Positions 50,299 through 60,273 are shown, counted from the first letter of the stretch. The stretch is 64,000 nucleotides of DNA from Ferruginibacter sp. HRS2-29 (GCF_024343615.1 NZ_RJUB01000162.1:62001-126000); one strand, 5' to 3'. The notes: generated by a model not told the origin, from the letters alone. Numbers and translations are program-made.

Positions 50299-51891
50299 TT
50301 ATTTGGGTGAACCAATGGTCTGATCGGCACTTGTTATTCTCTTTAAATCCAGATCCTGGAAATCAAAACTAAAATCAATACCCGGCGAAATGCCTCTCAT
50401 TTTTATGGACGTTGCTTTTCCGCCTTCCGCCGACGAGAACGTAGCAAATACGTCACAGTTCATGTCCCGGTACTGCCACTTTACGGCAAAAGTATTTGAA
50501 CTGTAGAAATGCATAGGCCCGGTCAATTTTGGTGAGCGCAGGCTTTTCATCCAGAGTTGTTTGCCTTTTAAGAAGACCTCGATTTTTCCAAACCACTTAT
50601 CTTCATACATACCTGTGTAGTCACTACTTTCGATCTTAGTATTTTTTACAGAATCCACTTTTCCCCAAACCTTTTTTGTCACTTCATCTACATAGTTCGC
50701 ATTTTTAGCAAAATTCTTCGCCCTGCTATCCACCCATCCTGCATCATCCAGGCCCCAATAGCTGTCCATGATTGCTCTTGTAACTGCAAAAGTAAGACCA
50801 GCCCCGCCGCTTTCTGTATTGGTTAAAATGATAATACCCAAATTCAAATCCGGGATCAGTGTGACCTGCGACAACATACCGGGTAAGCCACCAGTATGCG
50901 TAGCGACCAGATTACCTCTCATATCATTTAAAAGCCAGCCTAAACCATATCCGTTAAAATGCGTATTATATCTTTCAGATACATAATTTGGCAGTACTGT
51001 TTGTATAGTCCACATTTTACCGCTGTTAGCGGAAGAAAATAAGGAAGATTTCAAACTGTCTCCATATTTACCCCTGTTAAGTTGCATGATTGCCCATTTA
51101 GACATATCAGACACATTGGAATACATCCCTCCGGCTGCACTGATCATTCCGATTTTGAAACGATTGATCGCCTTTAACGAGCCTGTTGCAGAAGAATGCG
51201 GTGTAGCCAGATCCATTACTTCACTAACAGATCGATCTCCTACAAATGAATTTTCCATTTGCAATGGTTGCAGGATGCGCTTTTGAATAAAATCCTCGTA
51301 ACTCATATTGCTCACTCTTGCTATTATTTCTCCGGCAATGATGTAAAGCAAATTATCATAGTTATATTTTGTTCGGAATGCAGATACCGGTTTAAAATGC
51401 TGGAAAAGGGTTACAACATCATTCACCGTAAAATCCGCTCCGTCGGGGTAAAATGTCAAATCGCCCGCTCCAAGGCCCAAGCCGCTTCTATGGGTTAAAA
51501 GATCAACAATATTAAAATTGTCAGTGACATACTCGTTATACATTTTAAATTCCGGGATATATTCTTTTACCTTATCGTCCCATTTTATTTTTTTTTCATC
51601 AACGAGTATAGATAATGCAGCCGTGGTAAATGCTTTGGTGTTGGAAGCAATTTGAAAGTTCGTACGCACGGTAACCGGCGTTTTGGTATCAATAGAACTA
51701 ACCCCATAACCTTTTTGATGAATCACTTTCCCGTCTTTCACAATAGCTATTGCAGCTCCCGCTACCTTCAATTTGGTCAGCCCTTCTTCCATAAGCGAGT
51801 CAATTTTGCTGGAAGAAACCTGTGCAACACATGCCAGTGTTAAAAAGAAAAAAAATGAGGTCGATATAGCAAGATGGATTGTTTTTGTCAT
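50299..51891 (-). CDS. Serine beta-lactamase-like hydrolase (class C / PBP4* type)
   Basis: 530 aa with a signal peptide. The beta-lactamase fold has SxxK at Ser-83/Lys-86 (ASNTKAFT) and the YxN element at Tyr-177/Asn-179. HTGGLPGM is the third box region. A C-terminal ~110-residue beta domain (DUF3471-like) follows. Such proteins are D-amino-acid or peptide esterases/amidases, rarely true beta-lactamases. It is convergent with the M56/thioredoxin locus, so a functional link to that regulator is possible but not shown. No BlaI palindrome is seen before its start. Confidence 0.85.
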   Translation of the reverse strand: MTKTIHLAISTSFFFFLTLACVAQVSSSKIDSLMEEGLTKLKVAGAAIAIVKDGKVIHQKGYGVSSIDTKTPVTVRTNFQIASNTKAFTTAALSILVDEKKIKWDDKVKEYIPEFKMYNEYVTDNFNIVDLLTHRSGLGLGAGDLTFYPDGADFTVNDVVTLFQHFKPVSAFRTKYNYDNLLYIIAGEIIARVSNMSYEDFIQKRILQPLQMENSFVGDRSVSEVMDLATPHSSATGSLKAINRFKIGMISAAGGMYSNVSDMSKWAIMQLNRGKYGDSLKSSLFSSANSGKMWTIQTVLPNYVSERYNTHFNGYGLGWLLNDMRGNLVATHTGGLPGMLSQVTLIPDLNLGIIILTNTESGGAGLTFAVTRAIMDSYWGLDDAGWVDSRAKNFAKNANYVDEVTKKVWGKVDSVKNTKIESSDYTGMYEDKWFGKIEVFLKGKQLWMKSLRSPKLTGPMHFYSSNTFAVKWQYRDMNCDVFATFSSAEGGKATSIKMRGISPGIDFSFDFQDLDLKRITSADQTIGSPK

Positions 51892-52006
51892 GTCGGTTAA
51901 CTTTTTAAAACAGATGATTACCCTTAAAGATGCCCTGTAAGAAGAACGGGGTATTAAAGCAAAGAAAGTTCAAAAGTTATCGCCAAAATTGTAAAATTGT
52001 TACCGG

Positions 52007-52816
52007 CTAGATAAAAAGCCAGACATTCTTTTGATGGGTATCCACATTTTTAAAAAAACTTTTAGGGCTACTATTTGTCAGTGCCCTGAAGTCTTTAATA
52101 AGATGTGATTGATCGTAGAAGTAATTCTCATAGGCCAGTTCTGTTAGGCTGCGTATGCCGCTTTTATTACTTATCGCCTGCCGAAAACGGTATATTTTCT
52201 GGTATTCACCCGGCGGTTTTCCTAAATGTCGGAGAAACAGCGTATTCAAATGTTTCCTGGACATATCATATTTTCTGGCAACGGCCTCTATTTTCATGTT
52301 GGATTCAATATCTTTCAATATGTTTCTCATGAACTCCAGATCTTTTTCGGCGAAATTCAGCAGCCAGAATTTCTCCAGTTGTTGTATCTGCGCCTCGCGA
52401 TCCTTCTCTGCAAATATTTTAAACATTTCTGTTTCAAAATTGGCCAGGGTAGCTGAAAAGCCAGCCATCCTTTTTTCCAAAAACAATGTCTCTATATTCT
52501 TAACAAAATGGTTCAACCCCAGTGGCTTGAAATAGATAGTCAGCTCGTGAATGGGCTTTTTATAATAAATTTCAATGGGATTGATGTATCGATGTACTAC
52601 ACTGGTGTGAATGTTTTCTTTCTTTGAAGGGAAAAACTTTATACTGTTTTCTGAAAGCAGCACGCGGGAGTTAAGGTTAATTGATACAATGCAAAAATTA
52701 TTCGGGAAAGTCCAGTATTTTTCTGTTCCGCCCTTTTGATTATCTACGATAAAATAATACCCTTCTATTAGCTGTTGTAACAGTTTGTTTTTAGGGGTAT
52801 AAAATTTTAGATTCAT
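52007..52816 (-). CDS. AraC family transcriptional regulator
   Basis: 269 aa from ATG 52816 (MNLKFYTPKNKLLQ); an in-frame ATG at 52873 would add a non-homologous 19 residues. The N-terminal part is a cupin-like sensory domain typical of DUF6597-type AraC proteins. The C-terminal double helix-turn-helix includes KIEAVARKYDMSRKHLNTLF and LTELAYENYFYDQSHLIKDF, then SPKSFFK. The target is unknown; the serine hydrolase 115 bp downstream on the same strand is a candidate. Confidence 0.85.
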   Translation of the reverse strand: MNLKFYTPKNKLLQQLIEGYYFIVDNQKGGTEKYWTFPNNFCIVSINLNSRVLLSENSIKFFPSKKENIHTSVVHRYINPIEIYYKKPIHELTIYFKPLGLNHFVKNIETLFLEKRMAGFSATLANFETEMFKIFAEKDREAQIQQLEKFWLLNFAEKDLEFMRNILKDIESNMKIEAVARKYDMSRKHLNTLFLRHLGKPPGEYQKIYRFRQAISNKSGIRSLTELAYENYFYDQSHLIKDFRALTNSSPKSFFKNVDTHQKNVWLFI

Positions 52817-53090
52817 TGCAACCTTCTTGAATGTTGTAAAATTACAGATAATAAGGGAGTATGTATTAGCCATCTTATTTGTTCGGTCGCTATCTCTGAA
52901 ACCCGTGCGCCCGTTGAGAATAACAATTCAGTTACTACAATATTTTGAAGGGCTTCAAAAAAGGTGAAGCTGTGGGCATTGGGAATCACTTCTTTGGTAG
53001 ACGACTTTTAGGATTTTCTCTATTCCCCTTAACTCCATTAGACAAAGTAAATGCTTCACTGAAAGGTACTGGGGATCCCAGCCTGATCAC

Positions 53091-53393
53091 GTGCTGATTA
53101 AAATGGAGCAGGCATATGTAAAGTTCATGTTTGATGATATTCTTTATCTCGAAGGGCATGACGATTACGTGAAAATACACATGAAGGTAAAAAAGCCGGT
53201 GCCGGTAAGGATGACATTAAAAAAGCTAACAGAAATACTTACTCCCGATTTTATAAGAGTTCAACGATCATATATTGTAAATGTAAAAAAGATCACCTCC
53301 GTTAAAGGCAAGAGTATTTTTTTAGGTGATACGGAAATTCCGATCCGGAATCTTTATGAAACTGAATTTTTTAAAGCTTTTAAGATTAAGTAG
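53091..53393 (+). CDS. Orphan LytTR DNA-binding domain (probable remnant of a response regulator)
   Basis: About 100 aa with a nearly complete LytTR domain: FDDILYLEGHDDYVKIHM, RMTLKKLTEIL, FIRVQRSYIVNVKKI and IPIRNLYE. Normally this is fused behind a receiver domain, which is missing. The frame stays open about 90 bp upstream of the GTG at 53091 but only with unrelated residues, so the 5' part has probably been lost. Starts at GTG 53091 or ATG 53103 would give a free DNA-binding domain that might still work. Confidence 0.6.
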   Translation: MLIKMEQAYVKFMFDDILYLEGHDDYVKIHMKVKKPVPVRMTLKKLTEILTPDFIRVQRSYIVNVKKITSVKGKSIFLGDTEIPIRNLYETEFFKAFKIK

Positions 53394-53536
53394 TTATCAG
53401 GAACCAGGCAAAATTGTAATTACCATTTAAGGTAATTGTGGGTGGAAGAGGAAATATACTTTTCTCGGGGGATCAGGCTTTTAACAATAGTTGAAAATAA
53501 CTCAGATGGTTCTTTTTTCTATACAGGCTTGTGTTT

Positions 53537-54847
53537 CTAAATAAATATATCGAGGACGAGGATGCCCAGCAATCCAAGAATGGAGATGATAGTTTCCATA
53601 ATGGTCCAGGACAAAAAAGTTTGTTTCAGGGAAAGTTTAAAAAACTCTTTGAACATCCAAAACCCGGAGTCATTTATATGGGAACCAAATACACTTCCAG
53701 CTCCCACTGCCAATACCATCAGTTCGGGTGAAACAGCACTGGTGACTACCAGCGGAGTTACCACGGCTGCTGCTGTAATGCCGGCCACGGTGGCGGATCC
53801 AATGGCAACACGCAACAATGCGGCAATAGCCCAGGCAAAAATGAGTGGCGGCATTTGCCACTTACCGCTAAACGATGCGATGTATTTATCCGTACCGCTA
53901 TCCTGCAACACCTGTTTGAAAATACCGCCTGCAGTAATGATCAGCAGAATAACGGCAATTCCTGAAATGGCTTGGTTGAGCCAACCCGTGGTGGTACTTA
54001 CGGAGTGGCCGGCCCTGAGCCCGAAATACCACATCGCGACTATTACAGATATGAGGAGGGCTATAGTAGAGTCACCGATGAAGAGGATCACTTTTTTTAA
54101 AACCTGGTCGGGCAAAAAAATGTCAGCCACTACAGATAATGTTATCAAAATAACGGGTAACAAACCTATTAAAAAACTAGGCAATGCTGCCGGCAGTTTT
54201 TTCCCGGTATCGGTGTCATCAGACGTAAATAAAGATATTGGTGCTGTCTCCATACGTTTCAGCATTCTGCCCAAAACAGGCCCTGCCACTATTACTGCGG
54301 GTATGGTAATGATTAATCCGTATAAAAGTGTTTTTCCCATATTGGCGTTGAATGCGTTTACCAGAAATGCGGGACTGGGATGGGGTGGAAGAAAACAATG
54401 TGTAGTGGATAAGGATGCTGCCATTGGAATGGCCACATAGAGTAAAGGAAGTTTTGCTTTGCCGGCGATCGAAAAAACGAGCGGAACCAGTATCACAAAA
54501 CCCGCATTATAATACAGCGGGATACCGATGAGGAAACCTGTAAGTAACACGGCCCACTGGATATTTTTCGGGCCGAAGCCATTGATCAGGGTAGTGGATA
54601 TTTTTTCCGCCGCACCACCAACTTCGAGTATCCTGCCCAACACCGCACCGAGGCAAATGATCATGACAAGTCCGCCCAAAGTACTGCCCACGCCATTTTT
54701 AATAGATTCGAGGATGGCGGCGGGTGTCATGCCTAAAAAAAAACCGGTAATGATGGCAACGATCAGGAGGGATAAAAAAGGGCTTACCTTTTTATAGGTT
54801 AAAAAGATCTGCAGCACAATCGCTAAAACAATGATGACTAACTGCAT
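53537..54847 (-). CDS. GntP family gluconate/aldonate:H+ symporter
   Basis: 436 aa, about twelve membrane helices, inner membrane. GntP hallmarks are YYNAGFVILVPLVFSIA, the re-entrant STTHCFLPPHPSPA region and HINDSGFWMFKEF near the C-terminus. It is the last gene of the pentonate operon and its ATG is 1 bp after the GH10 stop. Given the downstream enzymes, its substrate is more likely a pentonate (xylonate or arabinonate) than gluconate; this is inference. Confidence 0.9.
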   Translation of the reverse strand: MQLVIIVLAIVLQIFLTYKKVSPFLSLLIVAIITGFFLGMTPAAILESIKNGVGSTLGGLVMIICLGAVLGRILEVGGAAEKISTTLINGFGPKNIQWAVLLTGFLIGIPLYYNAGFVILVPLVFSIAGKAKLPLLYVAIPMAASLSTTHCFLPPHPSPAFLVNAFNANMGKTLLYGLIITIPAVIVAGPVLGRMLKRMETAPISLFTSDDTDTGKKLPAALPSFLIGLLPVILITLSVVADIFLPDQVLKKVILFIGDSTIALLISVIVAMWYFGLRAGHSVSTTTGWLNQAISGIAVILLIITAGGIFKQVLQDSGTDKYIASFSGKWQMPPLIFAWAIAALLRVAIGSATVAGITAAAVVTPLVVTSAVSPELMVLAVGAGSVFGSHINDSGFWMFKEFFKLSLKQTFLSWTIMETIISILGLLGILVLDIFI

Positions 54848-54848
54848 A

Positions 54849-56024
54849 TCACTTGATTTTTAAGGGGACTGATAATACTGCATTCAATGCAGGTTTAGGC
54901 GTCAGATCCCTGTTCCACAACAAAGGATAATCTGTACGGCCGGGTATGGGATAATCGTTTTTCCAGCTCATGCCGTCTTCTACGCCCCAAAGGGTTACCC
55001 TGCTGATCTTATCCCGCCTTTTGTAAAAAATAGTAAAAAGTTCCTGATAGCGGTTGGTCAATAAAGTCTGTACACTATCAGGCAACCCGTTGATATAAGG
55101 ATCAAAAAATTTCTTAAATTCTTCCAGTTGAAATTGTTTGTCACTCATGGCCTGGCCGATGACCTGGCCTTCTTTGGTCAATGGCAACACATCAACATCC
55201 AGTTCCGTGATCATTACTTTAACACCGCAGGCTGCATATGCGTCAATAGCGGCTTCAATGTATTTTGTTTCAGGAAAATTGAGTCCCCAATGGCCTTGTA
55301 TACCTACGCCATCGATCCTTATCCCTTCTTTTTGCAGTATTTTCACCATACGCACGATACCATCTCTTTTGGTGGGCCGCCAGGCATTGAAATCGTTGTA
55401 GTATAATTCTGTGTCGGGTGCAAATTCCTGTGCAAATTTAAAGGCATATTTTACCAGTGTATCACCGTTGCCTATGGCATTTACCCATGTAGTATGCCTG
55501 TAATTACCATCCTCGTCTATCACTTCATTCACCACATCCCATGCGTTTACGCTGCCTGCATAGCGGCCGGCAACGGTTTTGATATGTGTACGGAGCCGCT
55601 CGATCTGTTCTTCTTTTGTATTAGGTTTTCCGCTTGCATTGGTAAAGAACCATGCGGGCACCTGGTTGTGCCACACGAGCGTATGGCCGATGATGAACAT
55701 CTTGTTTTTTTTACCAAACTCAACAAAAGCGTCTGCTGGCCCAAAGTTGAACACGCCGGGCTGAGGATTTATGAGCGCAGCCTTCATTACATTTTCCGGC
55801 GTAATGGTATTGAACTGCGCCAGTACAATATCCTGCAATGGTTTGTTACTGCCGGATACAATGCCGGCGTTTACGGCAGTACCTAACAAAAAAGCATCCT
55901 TGTAAGCTTCTTTTAACGTGGCAGGAAGGGGAGTGAGGGAAGCTGTTTTTTTTGTCTGCGCAAAACTTTGAAAACACAAAAGCATACAAAATCCTGCCAG
56001 CAATTTTACTGTTGTTTGTTTCAC
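54849..56024 (-). CDS. GH10 endo-1,4-beta-xylanase
   Basis: 391 aa with a signal peptide (cut after FAQ). The GH10 catalytic pair is Glu-167 (acid/base, WDVVNEV) and Glu-274 (nucleophile, ITELDVD); GHTLVWHNQVPAWF near 113-126 is the family's substrate-binding block. There is no carbohydrate-binding module and no T9SS tail, so it is probably periplasmic and acts on imported xylo-oligosaccharides. It sits between the FAH gene (12 bp upstream) and the GntP gene. Confidence 0.94.
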   Translation of the reverse strand: MKQTTVKLLAGFCMLLCFQSFAQTKKTASLTPLPATLKEAYKDAFLLGTAVNAGIVSGSNKPLQDIVLAQFNTITPENVMKAALINPQPGVFNFGPADAFVEFGKKNKMFIIGHTLVWHNQVPAWFFTNASGKPNTKEEQIERLRTHIKTVAGRYAGSVNAWDVVNEVIDEDGNYRHTTWVNAIGNGDTLVKYAFKFAQEFAPDTELYYNDFNAWRPTKRDGIVRMVKILQKEGIRIDGVGIQGHWGLNFPETKYIEAAIDAYAACGVKVMITELDVDVLPLTKEGQVIGQAMSDKQFQLEEFKKFFDPYINGLPDSVQTLLTNRYQELFTIFYKRRDKISRVTLWGVEDGMSWKNDYPIPGRTDYPLLWNRDLTPKPALNAVLSVPLKIK

Positions 56025-56036
56025 CTGTTGTGTTTT

Positions 56037-56864
56037 TTATGCTACATGATTTACCAGTTGGCCAATTCCTTCGATGGATATTTTTATCTCGTCTGCCTGT
56101 TGAAGTGTAAAATCATTTCCCGGAACGATGCCTGTTCCTGTCATGATCAAACAACCATGCGGAAAACTACATTCCCGGTATACATAGGAGGCAAGTTCTT
56201 TAACAGTTCTTTTCATCTGATGGATAGCAACATTTCCTTCGAAAACTTTTTCGTTATTTCTGTTGATCACCAGGCTGATCATAGTCTCCGGCGGTAAAGG
56301 TTCTTCTGTCAGATAAATGCAAGGGCCCAACGCTGCGCAGGCATCATAGGTTTTTGCCTGTGGCAGGTACAAAGGGTTTTCTCCTTCGATGCTGCGGCTG
56401 CTCATGTCGTTGCCGATGGTATAGCCGATAATTTTCCCGGAAGATGTTACCACTAACGTAAGTTCCGGTTCCGGTACATCCCAGGTAGAATCCTTGCGGA
56501 TATTTACTTTTTCACCCGGGCCCACGATCCGGTGCGCCGTGGCTTTGAAGAATACTTCCGGTCTTTCGGCGTCATATACTTTTGCGTAAAAGTCAGCACC
56601 GCCTGATAGCTTTGATTCTTCCTGCCGGCCTACTTTGCTTCTCATATAAGTAACGCCGCACGCCCAGAGTTCCTGGTTGCCTACCGGGGCCATCACATCT
56701 TGTATTAATTCGCTGCCACCCGCGGTTAGCGAAGCAATAAGCGAAGAGGCCGTTTGCAAAATAGTATCGTCATTGATAAAGCTGTCCCAGTTTTGATCTT
56801 TTATCAAATAAAATTTTTCCTCTTTTTCAATTACTATACCGGCGGTGGTTTTAAAAATTTTCAT
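56037..56864 (-). CDS. FAH family 2-keto-3-deoxy-pentonate dehydratase (probable)
   Basis: 275 aa, fumarylacetoacetate hydrolase fold. The metal ligands are Glu-132 and Glu-134 (VPEPELTLV) and Asp-153 (IGNDMSSRS), with MTGTGIVPG near the C-terminus. In the Weimberg pathway an FAH-family enzyme (Sulfolobus KdaD, Caulobacter XylX) removes water from 2-keto-3-deoxy-xylonate/arabinonate to give 2-ketoglutarate semialdehyde. Flanking pentonate dehydratase and KGSA dehydrogenase genes supply the preceding and following steps, which makes this assignment likely. Confidence 0.8.
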   Translation of the reverse strand: MKIFKTTAGIVIEKEEKFYLIKDQNWDSFINDDTILQTASSLIASLTAGGSELIQDVMAPVGNQELWACGVTYMRSKVGRQEESKLSGGADFYAKVYDAERPEVFFKATAHRIVGPGEKVNIRKDSTWDVPEPELTLVVTSSGKIIGYTIGNDMSSRSIEGENPLYLPQAKTYDACAALGPCIYLTEEPLPPETMISLVINRNNEKVFEGNVAIHQMKRTVKELASYVYRECSFPHGCLIMTGTGIVPGNDFTLQQADEIKISIEGIGQLVNHVA

Positions 56865-56924
56865 CTTCTGTTGTTTAAGTGATAAGGTATTGCGGGGATG
56901 TGTATTTCCAGGCTTCCACTCACA

Positions 56925-58643
56925 TCAGTGAGAATCCCTGGTAACCTCTGAGCCTGAACTTCCCTGCAGAAAGTCAAGATCTGCTCCCATGTCTGCGCCC
57001 ATCACGTGTTTGATATACATGCTTACATAACCACGGGTAGCGGCAGGTTTGGGTACCTGCCACGCGGCCCTTCTTTTCTCCAGTTCTTCATTGGAAACGT
57101 GTAAATGTAATTTCCGCTGAGCCACATCCAGTTCGATCATATCGCCATTTTGCACCAATGCCAGGTTTCCGCCGATGGCAGATTCCGGAGATACATGCAG
57201 TACAGCCGTTCCGTAGGCGGTGCCGCTCATTCTTCCATCAGAAATACGGATCATATCTTTGATGCCTTTTTCCAATACTTTTTTCGGCAGCGCCATGTTA
57301 CCTACTTCCGGCATCCCCGGATAACCAACAGGGCCAACATATTTTAAAACCATTACGCAGTTTTCGTCGATATCCAGGTCGGGCAGATCAATCCTTGCGT
57401 GATAATCTTCAATGCTTTCAAATACCACTGCCCGGCCTTTGTGTTTCATTAAAGCCGGAGTGGCTGCAGAGGGTTTGATCACCGCACCATTTTCGGCCAG
57501 GTTGCCTTTTACCACCACACAACCTGCTTCGGGTATCAATGGATCCTGATAAGTAGCAATTACATCGTTGTTATAACATTCGGTATGGCCGCTTATATTT
57601 TCATGGTGATTTTTACCGGTAACAGTGATGATATTTTTATGGAGTTTATCTTTTAATTCATTCAGGATAACCGGTAGCCCGCCTGCATAATAAAAATCTT
57701 CCATCAGGTATTTACCGGATGGCATCAGGTTAAGCAATAGCGGGATCTTACTTCCGAGGTTGTCAAAATCGTCGAGGTTCACTTTCACACCAATCCTTCC
57801 TGCAATAGCGGTAAGGTGAATGATGAAGTTGGAAGAGCCACCCACGGCGGCATTCACCATGATGGCATTTTCAAATGCTTCCCTGGTAAGTATTTTATCG
57901 ATGGTAAGGTTTTCTCTCACCATTTCCACAATCCTCCTTCCGCTGAGCTGCGCCATTTGTTTTTTTCTGGAATCTGCCGCAGGGATAGCGGAGGCGCCTG
58001 ACAGCGTAAGCCCCAGCGATTCCACCATGCAGGCCATGGTACTTGCTGTGCCCATGGTCATGCAATGGCCGATACTGCGGCTCATGCAACTTTCGGCCAG
58101 TTCACATTCCTCACCGGTCATTTTACCGGTTTTCATGTCTTCATCAAATTTCCACACATGCGTGCCGCTTCCAATGGTTTGTCCTTTATATCTTCCGTTG
58201 AGCATTGGCCCTCCGGGAACTACGATTGTTGGTAAGCCTACGCTTGCAGCCCCCATCACGGTAGATGGGGTGGTTTTATCGCAGCCGGTGAGCAGCACCA
58301 CGCCATCGATAGGGTTGCCGCGGATGGATTCTTCCGCATCCATACTCGCCAGGTTCCTGAACAGCATGGCAGTAGGTTTAAGCAGTGTTTCGCCCAGGCT
58401 CATGATGGGGAATTCCAGCGGAAAACCACCGGCTTCCAGCACACCACGTTTCACCATTTCGGCATGTTCTCTGAAATGTGCATTGCACGGGGTAAGTTCG
58501 CTGAATGTATTACAGATACCGATCACCGGCCTGCCATCAAACATGTCGGTAGGCATGCCCTGGTTTTTCATCCAGCTGCGGTAAATAATTCCGTCTTTAT
58601 CTTTTCTGCCAAACCAGTCGTGACTTCTTAAGCTTTTGCCCAT
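56925..58643 (-). CDS. IlvD/Edd family pentonate dehydratase (L-arabinonate/D-xylonate dehydratase type)
   Basis: 572 aa. Three iron-sulfur cysteines are at Cys-53 (ELTPCN), Cys-121 (LTGCDKTTPS) and Cys-194 (IGHCMTMGTAST), spaced as in the [2Fe-2S] L-arabinonate dehydratases. The catalytic serine region SDGRMSGTAYG is near 480. The N-terminal RSHDWFGRKDKDG and C-terminal GADMGADLDFLQG match that subgroup rather than IlvD or Edd. It dehydrates a C5 sugar acid to the 2-keto-3-deoxy acid. It lies 43 bp after the semialdehyde dehydrogenase. Confidence 0.9.
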   Translation of the reverse strand: MGKSLRSHDWFGRKDKDGIIYRSWMKNQGMPTDMFDGRPVIGICNTFSELTPCNAHFREHAEMVKRGVLEAGGFPLEFPIMSLGETLLKPTAMLFRNLASMDAEESIRGNPIDGVVLLTGCDKTTPSTVMGAASVGLPTIVVPGGPMLNGRYKGQTIGSGTHVWKFDEDMKTGKMTGEECELAESCMSRSIGHCMTMGTASTMACMVESLGLTLSGASAIPAADSRKKQMAQLSGRRIVEMVRENLTIDKILTREAFENAIMVNAAVGGSSNFIIHLTAIAGRIGVKVNLDDFDNLGSKIPLLLNLMPSGKYLMEDFYYAGGLPVILNELKDKLHKNIITVTGKNHHENISGHTECYNNDVIATYQDPLIPEAGCVVVKGNLAENGAVIKPSAATPALMKHKGRAVVFESIEDYHARIDLPDLDIDENCVMVLKYVGPVGYPGMPEVGNMALPKKVLEKGIKDMIRISDGRMSGTAYGTAVLHVSPESAIGGNLALVQNGDMIELDVAQRKLHLHVSNEELEKRRAAWQVPKPAATRGYVSMYIKHVMGADMGADLDFLQGSSGSEVTRDSH

Positions 58644-58686
58644 CGTATACTATTTTATTAATTCTGTACTATCTTTTTCTTAGGGA

Positions 58687-60273
58687 CTAATTTATGTCTT
58701 TATTCGTGTTCTCGCCATTTATAAGCCTGTAAATATGCAGGGTGTTTTTATCCTGTAATTCTACAGGCAGCATTTGCTGCGGCATGTTCTGGTAACAGAC
58801 GGGCCGGGTAAACCTGTAAATGGCTGCGGTACCCACGGACGTTGTTTTACTGTCGGTGGTGGAAGGAAACGGCCCTCCGTGTACCATCGCACTGCACACT
58901 TCTACGCCGGTAGGGAAACCGTTGATGATTACCCTGCCCACTTTTTGCTCCAGGATATCCAGCAGATCCTTGTATTCATGCAATTCATCGGCAGTGCCAT
59001 GAACGGTAGCCGTGAGGTGGCCCGAAAGATTGTTGGCAATATCGAGCATTGCTTCTTTCGAATCAACAGGAACCACCATCGCCGTTGGCCCAAAGACCTC
59101 TTCGCTCAGTGAAGGGTTGTTGCTGAATATGCTTTGATCAGTTTTGAGCAATACGGGGGTGGCCCAATTATCCGGTGAAGCATTTCCAGAAGGGGAGAGC
59201 GCAAATTTTTCCACTCCATCAATGGCAAGATGATGGGCAACCCCGCTGTTATAGGCATTTAAAATGCCGGGTGTAAGCATTACCCCGCCGGGCGTTTTTT
59301 CAAATTCGTTTTTGAGTAACTGCGGGAAATCATCTCCTGTATTTTGATGGATCAACATGCCGGGGTTTGTGCAAAATTGACCGACGCCCAATGTTACCGC
59401 TGCGGAATAACCTGCGGCTATTTGTGCGCCGCGTTCTTTCATCGCCTGCGGCAAAATAAATACAGGATTGGTGCTGCCCATTTCTGCATATACAGGAATA
59501 GGTACTGGCCTGCTTACCGCGGCATCGAACAAAGCCTTGCCCGCTTTATAAGAACCTGTGAAACCCACGGCTTTTATAAACGGATGTTTTACGAGTTGTA
59601 TTCCGGAATCAATACCATTATCGAAGAGTAAAGAGAACACACCATCCGGCATGCCTGTTTTTTCAGCGGCGCTTTTTATGGCCTTTCCTACCAATGCCGA
59701 CGTGGCGGGATGTGCAGGATGGGCTTTTACAACTACCGGGCATCCGGCGGCAAGGGCCGATGCTGTATCACCTCCGGCCACTGAAAAGGCGAGGGGAAAA
59801 TTACTTGCGCCAAAAACTGCTACCGGGCCGATTGCGATATGCATAAACCGGATATCCGGTCTTGGTAAAGGCGCTCTTTCGGGCAGGGCCGTGTCGATCC
59901 GGGCATCCACCCACGAGCCTTCCTTCAATAACTCCGCAAACATTTTTAACTGGTTGACCGTTCTCATCCGTTCGCCTTCGATCCTGGCTTTTGGCAGGCC
60001 GGATTCTTCACAACAAACGGTGATCAGTTCATCTCCTGCGTTTAAGAGTTCTTCTGCAACAGCATATAAAAAATCCGCTTTTTCGGCCCCGCTTTTTTTT
60101 CTGTAAAACTGAAAAGCAGTGGCTGCTTTTTCTACAGCAGCATTCACTTCTTCAGGCGTCACTTTAAAAAAAACATATCCGTTGTTCTGTTGCGTTGTGG
60201 GATTATACGAATGAAAGGTCTCCGTTCCTGAAGCAGAATTTTCAAATCCGATAATATGCTGTCCTGTTGTCAT
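58687..60273 (-). CDS. 2-Ketoglutarate semialdehyde dehydrogenase
   Basis: 528 aa, NAD(P)-dependent aldehyde dehydrogenase that yields 2-ketoglutarate for the TCA cycle. The catalytic residues are Glu-264 (YAEMGSTNPVF) and Cys-301 (VGQFCTNPG); the GQFCTNPG context and the long (~525 aa) chain are those of the KGSA dehydrogenase types II/III in sugar-acid catabolism, distinct from pruA. It follows susD after about 100 bp. Confidence 0.9.
   Translation of the reverse strand: MTTGQHIIGFENSASGTETFHSYNPTTQQNNGYVFFKVTPEEVNAAVEKAATAFQFYRKKSGAEKADFLYAVAEELLNAGDELITVCCEESGLPKARIEGERMRTVNQLKMFAELLKEGSWVDARIDTALPERAPLPRPDIRFMHIAIGPVAVFGASNFPLAFSVAGGDTASALAAGCPVVVKAHPAHPATSALVGKAIKSAAEKTGMPDGVFSLLFDNGIDSGIQLVKHPFIKAVGFTGSYKAGKALFDAAVSRPVPIPVYAEMGSTNPVFILPQAMKERGAQIAAGYSAAVTLGVGQFCTNPGMLIHQNTGDDFPQLLKNEFEKTPGGVMLTPGILNAYNSGVAHHLAIDGVEKFALSPSGNASPDNWATPVLLKTDQSIFSNNPSLSEEVFGPTAMVVPVDSKEAMLDIANNLSGHLTATVHGTADELHEYKDLLDILEQKVGRVIINGFPTGVEVCSAMVHGGPFPSTTDSKTTSVGTAAIYRFTRPVCYQNMPQQMLPVELQDKNTLHIYRLINGENTNKDIN

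Noticed and set aside
53562-54440. 292-aa open frame opposite the GntP gene
   Set aside because: Antisense to a clear membrane transporter and without any recognisable fold; a by-product of codon bias.
57820-58584. 254-aa open frame opposite the pentonate dehydratase
   Set aside because: Serine/Ala/Pro-rich shadow of a conserved enzyme with complete motifs on the other strand.
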